The notes beneath the pieces were generated by a model, which did not search any database, was not told the DNA's origin, and saw only the letters and a list, made by a program, of their open reading frames with translations. The position numbers were made by a program, and so were the translations under genes. Positions 9,487-21,500 of a stretch of 64,000 bases of DNA are shown here, piece by piece (the first letter of the stretch is position 1; each line of letters starts with the position of its first letter). The DNA lies in contig JARFXM010000011.1 in NCBI GenBank assembly GCA_029532625.1, positions 1,736,001-1,800,000 on the forward strand, in the 5' to 3' direction. Source of the DNA: Lomentospora prolificans. Taxonomy: Eukaryota; Ascomycota; Sordariomycetes; Microascales; Microascaceae.

Positions 9487-12400
9487 GGAAGTCTATCTTT
9501 CAGTGCTGGTTGCTGCTTGTCAGTGAAACCAACACACATGACAATCGAAGCTCTCGTGTGATTATATTTCAAAGACATCCTAGGTGCGATTCCTCAGACG
9601 ACTCAATATCGAACCTCTACTCTAACCACATAAACATCGGCCCTGACGTATGCGGCCCTAAACAACAGCCTCTACGGCGATATGGATTTATTCGCGGTCA
9701 AGAATCTGGTTGGCATTGGAGCAAATGTCAGCCCCATCGTATCACATCACACAATTCCCCTAGCTCACCCCTCCTCAAGTCCCCAGTGGCTACTGGCTCT
9801 AGAATGTCGTCCGTCTTGAGCGGGTCCTCTGGAAAGACTGTCGAGCTGAATGTGAGCCTTAGTTGATCCGATGAATCTAGCCCGGGATCCGGATGACATG
9901 GGCGGTAGGTTAGTAGAAGTAGAGAATAGATGTACAGAGCACTGCGAAGACTAGACGAGCTTTATGGATTATGATGGACTATGCTTGCCGAGGGTGATAA
10001 CCTATGCAATACTAGAAGTGGCCGGATAGAATACATGATGGTGAAGTCGAGAACAAATCCAATGCTCGACGACCGTCTCACCGCGATTGCATTCTTATAC
10101 CCACGAAGATGAAGGCCTGCCAGGTCTACATAGCAGCGGGGAGTAGATATGGATTCGTTCAGCCGCTAGAACACAGGTCATCCAACTTACATCCATTGTT
10201 ACTAGACCGCCAAAGATATCTTGACCAACAAGCATCGACTCCTTCCTAATCGTCCGGAACCTATTGATGCAGCGATCGGAACGAGGCATGGGCATTTCCT
10301 TGCAACGAAATCGGCCTCATACATTTTCTGTCATTATATGGGTGTTAGGGAGGAGAGTCCGCGCAGATATTTGGCTTCTGGATTTCCGTAGCCGAACGCG
10401 ATCTTCGTTCGCTCCTGTGAGCGGCCTTCTTCCGCGCCACCGGAAGGATTAGAGTACAGTGGTATCTTACCCTTATTGTGTGCTTCTACGAGAAGGGAGA
10501 GTAGTTATTATCCAGCTATTCGCCGTGGCGGCTAAGGATGGTTCTGGGCTACAAAGTCATTTTGACCGAACTTCGCTTCGGTATACCGCCCATAATGGGG
10601 AACTAGGCCATCTCACGCCGCCCTCTGCGAACACTTCAACCGCCCAGCAGGAAGGCAAAAAACCGAGTGATCATGGCCTTCGTCTGCTCAGACAGTTCTC
10701 TCGAGGAGTTGGTGTTCGTTGTGATTAACACTTATCAAGATTTGGTTGTGGACGTGGTGGTCATACGTCTTGGCTATGTACGAGGAGGCATGGGTCCCAA
10801 CACAGTCAAGTCTTGGCAAAACGAAGAAGAGACCAATCTCTGATGGATGGTGGGCTGGTGGGGGCCGTGAGGCGCGCCGAAGTAGGGCTGAAAGGGGGAA
10901 ACTATCAAATGCGACGAGTGTTCGAGCTGGGTGCCAGAATATTGAAACATTTGTTGACCCTTAACGATAATGATCCATATTGCTAGTAGCTATGAGGTCA
11001 ATGGGCACCAGAGACAGCATTGAAGTGACACCGGATTTCAGATTTGATGGGCATCGCCATTTAACTGACTGGATGGGCACGGGTCGGACGCGAGCCTACA
11101 TGTCTCTTCTGGGATGGAGAAGGATGAGATGCTTGAACCTAGCGTAGCGTGACGCGGCGTCCCAGCCTTGAAAAATAAAGTCCCCTTTGGGTAACGGTTG
11201 GGAGCGGTCTTCTCAGCTCTGCGACGGGTGCATGAAGTTCGATTGATGAAGCTCATTTGAGCCAGGGCGAGCAAGGGGAATTCACCACGGCTCATGGAGC
11301 ACACATTGGAAGGGAGGGGATGGTATGATCACGTGAGAGGTGACCCTGACCTAGGTGCCGACGTTGCTGTTGCTCCAAAGAACGAAACGCCTGTGCCTGT
11401 GAAGAATGGAACCCTGACGCGTTAGCCTAGCGACTGTGGGCTCAGTTGTCTCTCCATCCCATCACAAGCCCAAGGCCGTGGCCGATGGGGAGTGAATGAC
11501 TAAGACGTTGCAGGTGGGACACTAAAGCAGCTAGATCGGCCCGCACTCGGCGACGGTGCCAACCGACTGGATGGGAACTGGAGATGGGAGACCAGGGTCG
11601 ACGCTGTTTTGTGTCCATTGGTCTCTCGTCTCACGAATGGTAATTTCCGGTACCTCACATGAATGGCTTTTCTTTAAGCTACAATCGGGCGACGCACTTC
11701 GTCTTGACTTCTGCTGCAACCGAACATAGTCAGCTCAATTGATGCGACCTTCTGACGGATACTTGAGGAGGATACGGGCGGGGGTGTTGGTTGAAAAAGT
11801 TGGAACCTACGGTAATAACACCCCGCCCAAAACAGTCGTATTGGCAAGCGGCCCTGATCGGCAGGGAACTGGACAGACCTCAGCGAAATCATGGTTGATG
11901 AAGCCGTGAGTTGCGTTATGACGGAGGTTGATCCAACTGCCAGCAGCCAACGGGCGAGACTCCGGCGAACGGAGGCCAACTGATGATAAGGTACCGGCTA
12001 TTACTTGCGCGTCTTGTGGGCTTAATAATCGTGGGCGGGCGGGACTGGTGAGGATGGCTGGCAGTTAGCGAGTTTCACCTCAAGCTTGCTGGCTGTTTGG
12101 GGTAGAAGTGCCTTGGTGGACTGCCACTAACATTCAGTGTGGCCAGCTAAATGAGCGAGTCTTTGTTAACGGCTAGAGTGCAGCAACAAGGTCAGGGGGG
12201 AGCCCGGCAGCGTGACTAGGCCTGGTCTCCATGCTGCCTTTATCTTCCTGTTTTGGGTGGTGTGCAAGATGGTGCTCGCCAGCTGGATAGATCAATTGCC
12301 AGCCAGCAAGGAGCCTGGCCAGCGGCACTGTAAAGCGCCGCTTGTATTATTACAGAATTAATTACTGGTGGTGGTAACCTGGTAACGGTGAATCCACCAG

Positions 12401-14397
12401 CACGTCTTCATTTGCGAGTTGAGGCTGTGTTTTGTGTATCTTTTTGCTTCCGCCCCCTTTTTCGTATCCACAGCCCACTTTCCTCGTCGTGTTCGTCTAC
12501 GCTGGCGGTGCGAAAATGCCGGGCTACGTATGCGCTTTTTATTTTTATTTTTATTTTATCTCTATTATTGTCATTGTGGGATTGAAATGACCCAGTTTGC
12601 AGCCAGGAGAAGGATGGGCGGATGGAGGGGACGGCTCAAACTTCAATGACGAATTGTTTGAAGTCGGCTCTGCGCCCAGCGACGGCTTGGATACAGTTAT
12701 TGAAGGGTATCCTACCGTCGCCCTTCCCTCCGTCTCTGTTCCGTCCTGTACCACCCCGACGGCGGCCTTCCCCCTAATAAAAGGCGGCCTACCTTGGTAG
12801 ACACAGATGGAGATGCACCAAAACCTTCCAGAGACCGTGGATGTTCCAGTTGTCTCATAGTCCAAGCAAGATGTTTTAAAGTATGGTTCGGGCCCTTCCC
12901 GTTCCTCTCTCTCTTCTACCTTAAAACGCTTCAAGCTAGAAGTTGGAGACGAAAGCCAAAGCCGTCAGAGGCCCAATCTTGTCGAGTCTTTTTATGCCAA
13001 GAGCCATAGCTCAGCGCCTTGAACCTGGTGTCCCGCTTCTACTTGGCCACAAGAGCACACACATTGCTGGCCTTTCTGGCGCTCACCCTTCCGTTCGATT
13101 TCGGGTTGACAAGGACGCCAACTGGGGGGTTCCACACACCACCAAGTCGAGTTCCCCCTTCACGTTTCTAAACCCACATCTTGCATTTGCGCCCAGTCAA
13201 CTCAGTCGATTGTGGGAGAACACAGTAAGAACGCTACCCAACTTGCACATGATGTTCTGATGGGGCTGTGCGGATGACAAGATTTTCTCTGATCGACCAA
13301 TTGCTGCTTCCTGCCTCCGCTTTTTGTATCTTCGGCACTACGCCTACGGACCCCCGGGCCCTCTTATCCAACAGACCAATTTTGCTCTTCTCCGGCTCGT
13401 TCGCTGCTTGGGAGGGAAAACTGCCAGTCAGGCCCAGTCTACCTTGGTAATACTCGTAGGATTAAAACGGGTGGAGAAAAGAGGAAGGGCTGATCTAATA
13501 ATCGTCGGCCCCAAAAAGTCGGACTCCTGGCATATTATTATCACATCAATTGATCAGTCGCACCCTTGTCCGTTCCCCATTCCGTTTGCCAGCCAAGTAC
13601 GTACCACCCACCCACTGGCCTCTTTGCTTAGCGCAGGTCTGGAGGGAGAGAAAGGGAACCGCCAGCGCTAGGCTAGTCTGGTTCGCCAATCGTGGGGCCC
13701 ATCTTGCTCTGTTCCTCTTTCGTGTGGGCTACAGCTGGCGAGCGAGTGAGAACGAGACAGAGCCAGCCTGCCTGTGTGTGCGTGTGTGGTACCCACCGCC
13801 AATTCCCCAGGGAACCTGGCTCGCACGATTTGGACTGCCTGGCTGAAGATCGAGGCAACAAATACTTGGCTGGGAAGGAGACAGCCAAAAAGAGGACGTG
13901 CAGCAGGAGGAAGCGGGTGAAACTGGGCCGCTTGACTCGGCTTCCTTTTCTGCCACTCGTTTCATTCTCTTGTTTCTTTCCCTTCACACACATTCATACC
14001 ACAACATCCAATCTCGCATCCCGAAAAGCAATCCTCATCCTCTTGCATTTGCTCACACTCCGCCCTTGTTTCTCGTCAATCACCCGTTTTTATTCTTTTT
14101 TCATTTTTATTCTCTCGCTCCATCCTCCGTATCGACATTGTATACGATTTATTATCTACTTCGCCAACGTGTATTTATTCCGCAATTCAAGAACGAAATT
14201 AACGAATCCGATCGAGACCCCGACATAGTCATTCCGACCCGAAATTTCGCGCACGATTTCTGCTATTATCCTTACTCAGTTGAGGGTCTTTACCCCCCGT
14301 GGTCGATTCCGCCCAATATCGAAGTCGGGAAATCATTAAATCTTGATCCGTCAATCAGTTATTCGAGTTGTTTAGTGCCCCAAGGGCATCCGTCAAG

Positions 14398-15267
14398 ATG
14401 GATGTACCACCACCGAACAATCCAAACCACCCCTCGAACCAACTCCATGATGCCGCCTACCCCATGTCCGATTACCAGCCCTCCAATATGAATCCCCCCC
14501 AGCAGCAGCCTTTGGCACAACAGCAGGGACAGTCATCTCAGGGAGGTGCGGCAGCAGCACCGAGCGCGAAATACACCGAAATCGCAACCCCAGCATTAGC
14601 ACTCACGTCGGGTCAGACATCGTCATCGTGGCATTCACCAGGGCCTTCTCACCTCGATACCGCTCTCGATCCTCCCCCCTCCTACGAGCAATCGCAATCG
14701 CAGAGCCAATCTCGCCCTGGCACCTCGAACCAGCCCTCCGCCTCTAGCCTGTCGATAATCCCCTCTTCTAACTCTGCCGCCTCTCCCAGCTCGCCTAACG
14801 CGCCGAGCATAAGTAGCAGTTCGGCGCCGCACCGACCTGTGGCGGCGTATCACCCAGGAAGACCACCCGCGGGCTCTCCTACGAACTACCCCCCGGTTCC
14901 CTCCGCCGTCGCTCCCGCTGCTGGGGCCGCCGCTCCCTCCCCGGCCCCGCCCAACGGCCCGATCTATGGCGTAATGCCAGGGATCGGATACCAGAAGCAG
15001 GATGTTGCGGTCCATCAGTCGAGGCTAAACAGGCTGCGGAGGAGGTCGTGTTACATCACACTCTTACTCATCGGAATCTTCGTTCTAGCCGTCTTTGTCG
15101 GCCTGATGATTGGGTTTAGGGACAAGCTTGATGACGATAAGAGCGAGCGGAACCAGGGGAAGCCTCAACAGCTAGAACAGTATCAGAGACCGAATGGTGG
15201 CGACGGCAGCAGCACTTCTGACGACGACGACATTTTTTCTATCTTCAAGGGCGATAGTGATTCGTAA
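14398..15267 (+). CDS. Single-pass membrane protein with disordered Pro/Ser/Gln-rich N-terminus and PPxY motif
   Basis: A single exon of 289 residues. ATG 14398 is preceded by AAG and starts MDVPPPNNPNH. Residues 1-205 are low complexity (Pro, Ser, Gln, Ala), with QSQSQSQS and poly-Ser parts. Residues 93-96 are PPSY, a PPxY motif of the type bound by WW domains of Rsp5/NEDD4 ubiquitin ligases. A basic cluster (RLNRLRRR) precedes one hydrophobic segment, about residues 218-241, and an acidic tail with four Asp in a row follows. The positive-inside rule puts the long N-terminal part in the cytosol. No enzymatic domain is visible. By layout it could be a ubiquitin-ligase adaptor or an endomembrane cargo protein, but this is inference. 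The leader (13.5-14.4 kb) is pyrimidine-rich. Confidence 0.75.
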   Translation: MDVPPPNNPNHPSNQLHDAAYPMSDYQPSNMNPPQQQPLAQQQGQSSQGGAAAAPSAKYTEIATPALALTSGQTSSSWHSPGPSHLDTALDPPPSYEQSQSQSQSRPGTSNQPSASSLSIIPSSNSAASPSSPNAPSISSSSAPHRPVAAYHPGRPPAGSPTNYPPVPSAVAPAAGAAAPSPAPPNGPIYGVMPGIGYQKQDVAVHQSRLNRLRRRSCYITLLLIGIFVLAVFVGLMIGFRDKLDDDKSERNQGKPQQLEQYQRPNGGDGSSTSDDDDIFSIFKGDSDS

Positions 15268-17890
15268 GTGGGTTGGATGCCATCTACAACTGAGAGATAT
15301 TGCCCATGTCGTCACTCCACGAATGAAGGGTCACTTTGACAGCACCGATATTGCGTGCATTTATTAGCACAGCCACGGAGTTGGGAACTTTGCCGGTTAA
15401 TTATTTGCGGCACGGCTTGTCCCTTATTGGGGCCCGATGGCGGCTTCAGTGGTTCTACGAGTCGCACAGCCGAGGCACCGGGTATTTCGGAGCGAGGTCG
15501 ACGTTGGACCATCCTCTCACGATGCCTCCACCTCATGCTTCGACTATATTTATCATTGCAACAAAAACCTAGCGCTCGACGCTGCTCAAGCAGCTTTCGA
15601 TGAACCACGAAATCTAGGTGACCACAGGTCTCTAGCTAGCTTTCGTTTGGAGGAGTGGCTTCCATCTTTCATTCTCTTTGCTCTTAAAAAACTTATGACT
15701 AGATTTACAGTACTAGTCAAAGACAGTGAGCTTCACTGTTATCTTCTACCTTTTCACAGCCAGCAGAGGTTTCGATTTTACATACATTTTCATTTTTATC
15801 TATACATGGACACTTGGGTTAACGGATTTTATCGGGCGGATTCAATATTTCGGCGTTTTCTCTCTGTTTTTTTTTTGCTTGTTACCATTCCACCTTTTTA
15901 CGCAAGCAACATTATCTTTCCACTCAGCACACCATGCTGTTATTATCTGTCCTATCGGGGGTTTTCTTCTTTTACATCTTGAGATTGGGAGAACCCCATG
16001 CATCTAGTTGTGTATTTTTGCCTACTTGGATGATATGAAAGTCAAAGTCTATCGAAGGGAGTTTTTCTGCTCGGGTTGGATGGATCGGGGAGAAGCGAGG
16101 AAGAGAACTAAGAAGAGGTGAAAAGCAAGGCTTATCTATCTCGGCCTTTTTGGATACAGCTAGGATATCCGAGAGATATGTTATAATCCGTATATGAGGA
16201 AAATACAGTATTCAGGAAAGAAAACACCATGACCTGCCTCATTTTGTTTCCCGTGATTTCTTTGTAGACGGGTCTTCTCCTCACGGAAGTCGCAAGTGAG
16301 AACACGGAGAGCGTAGCAACTCGGCTATGCTACCCGTCGACAGCTAGCGCAAAAAGAACCGCGCGCCCTCAAGGATAGTCGGGATCTCCCTTCGTTCCCT
16401 TATCCCGCGCGGGATCAGTGTCCCGGGTATCATGAATCCCTCCACCGGCGAGCTCATCTCGGGCGGAACAATCATACGACGAGTAAAGTAAGTTCTTTCC
16501 GGGTCGCCAAATCTTTGGGTTAGGACTGGATAATATTTAGATGGATCTCCTCAGCCTCCGACCTATGTATTTAGATCCGCGCCCCGCCGGCCATGTCGCA
16601 CGTCTGCCGGAGCGGTACTGGAGACGAACTAGATGCGGATCCGGGAATTCAGGAGCGAGATGCGGGGAGGAAGCTACCCGGGTCGTTTGTGCGTCGGCTC
16701 TTGTCTCCCCGAGGTCCACGCTGGCTAATTGTCCAATAAACCGAGCCAACAGTTTCCAATCAAGGAAAAGACGGGCTAGTTTTGGGGGCGTGTGGCACGT
16801 GTGCTGTCTTGGCTCCGGGGATATATCATCTACAGCTGGCCAGCCTACAGACTCGCGAACTAGCCTCGTCATTCTTGAATGCTGCCCTCTCTCTCTAACT
16901 CTCTCTCTCTCTCTCTCTCAAAACTCGCCCCATCTTCTTTTGCGTTCCCCGGTCCCCGAAGCCAAAAGTGACTGCGATGGAAGAAAACTGCCGGGAGAGA
17001 CGGGCTTTCCCCCCGCCTTCCCCGGCCCAACAGTATTCCTGTTCCGACACTCGCCTTTTCGAGATCGAGATTCTGTTCCAAATCGTACGGATAGATGAAA
17101 CCCGCCCAAGTCCCAACAGACCGCCTTCCTTGGCACTACTTTTGGCAGGACTGGGGCCAGTTACTGTTGTCTCGTTCCCAGCGAATGCGATTTCCTCCGC
17201 ACAAAATCAGCCGGACACAAGAGAAACTGAGACACATGTATGCTTAACTGTTAAATTTGCTTGTTTTATACATTTTATTTCTTTCCCCTCTCTTAGGTGG
17301 GTTCACTAATTCATATACGTATGCAAGCTCTTTAAAGCGCTACTCTTAGAGCGGAGACCTGCTGGTCCCTTACCCATTAACCCAAGGTCTCAAGTTGACT
17401 CCTGCCCTCTAATCCCTCTGCCCAAGGTTCACCAGCGTCAAGGGCTTGGTGGGCGTTCACCTCTCCATCAAACCCCTGCTCAACACCTCGCCTTGTATAA
17501 CCGTTCGTCATGATTGTTATCGAGTGCTTTGCATCCCGTAACACCAAAAATAGAATCCGACCCCAAGGAATGACAGAAAATAAAGTTGCGTGATGTTGAA
17601 AACTCCGAGCCCAATTTCTTTCCTGTAAGGTCCCACCCTCAGAGAATGGTACAAAACGCCGGTTGACCAGCCACCCAAGATTGTACAAGTGACATCAATG
17701 TATAAAGTAAGGAAAGTAAAATAAAGAAAAAAAAATGGAATAAGAAGGAAAAAAACCAAGACCGGGACAAAACGTGGTATCATCTAGTAGTCCGAAGAGA
17801 AAAAAGAAACTAACAGACCGAAAAGCCAAGACCGGTGGCGTACGACAGGGATGTGGTCAGCACGCCGGCCAAACCAAGGTCTCGGAATCA
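15268..17890. other. 2.6-kb intergenic stretch
   Basis: It holds the 3' region of the membrane protein gene and then non-coding sequence. The only clear feature is a CT microsatellite at about 16887-16919. The open frames found here are translations of simple sequence without recognisable domains. Confidence 0.55.
16887..16919. repeat. CT dinucleotide microsatellite
   Basis: An almost pure run of CT units with one interrupting AA, of the kind often seen in fungal promoters. No gene start follows within a convincing distance. Confidence 0.85.
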
Positions 17891-18528
17891 TCATGCGGGA
17901 CGAGGGCTGGTTAACTTTTCATCGGTGTAGGTCTCCTCAACGTGGTCCGCGCAGATAGACAGGTAGTGACACCTCGAGGGTTCGTCGACAACGAGGTAGA
18001 TGGCGCCGGTAGAGGTACCATTCCTCCACCTGGAATGCGCGTTAGGAAGTCTGGTCTTCAAAGGATGTGGGATGGATCCTACCTCTGGATAGCACAAGCA
18101 GTCAAGGCAATAAAGCAACCAGCGAACCCGGCGAGAGCGAGACACATGCTGCGAGTGACGGCATCCGCCAGCGCCTGTTGCAGCTGCATGGCAGCGAGAT
18201 CCCAAGTTTGCGTCTGGGTAGGCTCAGACGATGAGCCGTTCGCGGTCTTAGCAGCCGCGGCACGCAGAGAGGGAACAGCCATGAGGAAAGCGCTCGGAAG
18301 AGGAAGGTCAGCAGAGAGAAGCTCTTCAAGGTCATCGATGGTTAGATCGGCTGGAGTTTCGTCGTTTTCGGGAACAGTCGGGACCGGGCGCTCGACAGGA
18401 TAGTCGTCAGTGTACTTGATTACGATCCCCGAGGCGCGGCGGGCGATTGGGATGGGACTCGACACCACGACCGAAGTCGAGGCGAGGATGAGAGCAAGAG
18501 TGAGAATATTCTTCATCGCTATCGTCAT
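17891..18528 (-). CDS. Small predicted secreted or membrane protein
   Basis: Two exons on the minus strand: 18528-18083 and 18029-17891. The 53-base intron has donor GTAGGA, a CTAAC branch site and a TTCCAG acceptor; the joined frame gives 194 residues. The N-terminus is a signal peptide (MKNILTLALILASTSVVVS after an upstream Met at 18528; the second Met at 18516 may be the true start), followed by PIPIARR, a possible Kex2-type site. A second hydrophobic stretch with three Cys (about residues 129-146, MCLALAGFAGCFIALTAC) precedes a tail with two more Cys (CHYLSIC). I do not recognise the family. It may be a small secreted protein (effector-like) or a short membrane protein. Function is unknown. 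Confidence 0.6.
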
Positions 18529-21500
18529 TTTCTACGATCGTGATGTGTCTCTAAGAGTGAATTGGTGAGGCGCGGTGGTGCACGAGTCCTTGAAATGCGG
18601 ACCCGACGCTCTTGGGGTTTGTAAGGGCAGGTTCTCTCTAAGATTGGCAAGCTGGAGATCCTTGGGGATAGGCGGATATGCGGAGGTGGATTGGGTGAGC
18701 AGATGTTCGTTGATGAATGATGACGGCGCCGACTAAGTCGCAATGAATCGATGTGCTGGTGTAGAAATAACCGAGACACGCCGACTTATAAAGAACTCGA
18801 AGCAATCGAGGTTGTGCTTGTCCTCAAGAGGTAAAGAGCAGCAAGAAGATTTCAAAAAGGAAGCACTGTATATGAGAGGAGGGATCGAGAAGCAGGGCTT
18901 TCGAAAACGAAAGCCAAAGAGAACGAATGGCAGGAGGGTATCTTGAGAATAAAAAAGGCTTGACAGTATTGGCACTATTATGCCCCCCAGCAGAGATGCT
19001 CCGGTTCCCGCAGGGGGTGGCCGGAAGTGTTGTCACGATGCGGGCTGGTAGTGGGATAGCGTCTGTTGTTCAGTCGCCAAGCCCCTCCGGGCGTCTGGAG
19101 TCCAGGTAGAGGGGAAGGGAGAAGGGAGTTGGGGGGGTGTGTACGGAGGAGAGGGCAGGGAAAGGGAAAAGCCGCAGGGGTAGCACAGTTGTTGAGGTCG
19201 GACAGCAGGATAGAACGAGCAGGGGTTTGTGTTTGTCTATCGGGGCGTCGACTGGAGGTATCGTTTCCAATTGCTTGCCAACTCGCACGTTCGATGGGCG
19301 GAGCGAAAAAAAAAGGGACCTCGTATCGCAGATGGCCGTTGCAGAGCACTTTTTTTTTCTTTCTTTTTTCTTTATCGATTGAGGACCGTTACAAGCCGGT
19401 ACTGAATCAACACAGGGTCGACCACAGGCGGACCTAGATCGAACAGAGGACCCGGATAGGTGTTTCTTTTTTTACGTCGAAAAATTAGTTGTAGAGGCTC
19501 TCCCCTGGAGAGTCTTCCTTTTTCTGCCCTTTTTTTTTTCTTCTTGTGCAAATCTATTTGTACGGACAAGAGAGTCTGGCACCGATTCCAACGCACCTCG
19601 CAAGCACGGGGATGAGGATTGCTGGCGTTCCCCTGGTCGTCCAATTTAGGCCTCAGGTGGGTGGACCGACAACAGTCTAATGGACACTGGTGCACAATGC
19701 GAGCACGGCGGCGACCGAGGATGGGGGAGAAGGAATCGCAATTGAGGTGTGGCGTGCTGACCTCCCCGTATTTCAAGACAAGCGGGAATAATCGAGCACT
19801 ACGGTAGAATAATAAGTTTGCCTAACCAGGCCAACAACCTCGGGTGGCGTCCTATCGTGGGCTGGCGTCGCGAGCCTATCGAGAGATGTGAGGAGTCCAG
19901 CGCTCGAAGGGGAAACAAGGCCCGCAGGAATATTGATGGCCTCAGAGTTTGGTGGGATGTCGGCAGTGCAAGGGAGATGAGCTCCTACTTGGCTGTGATT
20001 GGACGCCGGGCTTGAAAATGACAAGGAAGGTCGCGAGAGCACGACTGAACGGCCTCGATTCGATCGTGGGGGGCCTGTTGGATTGCTTGACAGAGGGGAA
20101 AGTCACGCAACGAGCAGATTGAAGGAAAACTCGCAAAATGCACGAGGACGAAGGGTCTGCGAGCCCGAAGATATATCAATCCTTGAGGAGAGAAAGAGGA
20201 TAAAGCCAAATACAAAGAAAGCGTACAATCTTGATGCAAGGTCGTTACATTTTAATAAACATCCCGGTACATGAACCGGCCTCGTTGCAGAGGTCAGCGT
20301 CTACATCGTACATGTTGGTCAGAAACGGTCTCTCTCTTTTATTGCCATGGAAGAAGATGGGAAACATTAAATTGTATCCAGCTCATCCTCCTAGCCTTAA
20401 TCCAAGGGTCACTATTAATAAAGTAACAGTCTGTAGAACAAGGACTAGAGTAAACTATGCCATAATCGCGGCTGTATATTACATCAGTCGATACCTCGTC
20501 TTGCTCCACTTGTACCAGTAGCAATGGCCCAGCGTCCTTCCCTCCCGTGTCTGGGGCACATTTGGTGGGCACAATGATAAGCATGGCGCTTTCTTCTCTG
20601 GGCATTGTGGATCTCTAGCCAAGTGCAGTCGGAACGGGTACCTGGAGTGAAGAGGACGGAACCGGGTGGAGTGGAACCAGATGCGAAAAGGGTTTTTGTT
20701 CAAGATGGAAAGGCGAACGGACTTGAGAGCACACGACCTGGCCAATATCGAAGTCGGATTTGCACATGCGCGCAATGTTGAGACCCGGAGGTTGCATCGA
20801 GGTTCCAGAGTTTAAATAGAGACGGAGACCGGGCGTCGAGCTTTCAGACCCCCTGAGCAATGGTAGCATTCTCATCGGGCTGTGCGGGTGGAGTCGCGTG
20901 AGCAAGTTGGAAGCCCAAAGGTAAACCGACTGGGGCTAGGAGCTGCTTGGAGGCTTTCCCATAATGGCGGCGAAAAAGGGCCTTGAACCAATTGATCCAT
21001 GAACAAACTAATATAATCAGTCAGAACACGAGTGTTTTCAGGTGGCCCGACTCCAAGCCAGTCAACAAGCCAGCCGTTACCCCCGTTAGAGATCCACTGA
21101 GAAGCCCAGGCCACCTGCTGCCCTTCCTTCACGATGGATTGGGGCTGAGTCCATGCCATCGACCATTACGAAGCATGATTGAATACGATGGGATCCTCAA
21201 GCGGAAGAAGGAAACAAAAAAACCACCGAGGAGTCGCCCGCAAAAGTAGGGTTCTTTCGGGCTGGCCAGACATTCCATGGCAGCATAAGATGGTCCCAGT
21301 GGATTCCCCAGACCTCGCTCCTCTAAGCCCATAAGCTGCTGAGTGATCGCCACCATCGATAACGTCGAAAAGAGTACTTATTGACCTCATACTTCGAAGA
21401 AGGGGAAAAAAAAAATTTATAGTGAGATGTTAGGGCAGCAAGCGGCCACTAAACGATGCACATGTTAGTTTGCGGCTTTTGATTCGACAGATCGCTGACT

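Larger units (their letters stand above)
8488..14397. other. 5.9-kb intergenic stretch, mostly empty
   Basis: The HOM2 3' region starts it, with a short tandem of TCTCG/GTCTC units at 8608-8634. An interrupted ORF lies at 9017-9486 (listed separately). From about 9.5 to 13.5 kb I see no convincing gene. GCCAGC/GCTGGC motifs are frequent around 12.05-12.33 kb. From about 13.9 kb the DNA becomes C/T-rich and forms the leader of the gene at 14398. Confidence 0.55.
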
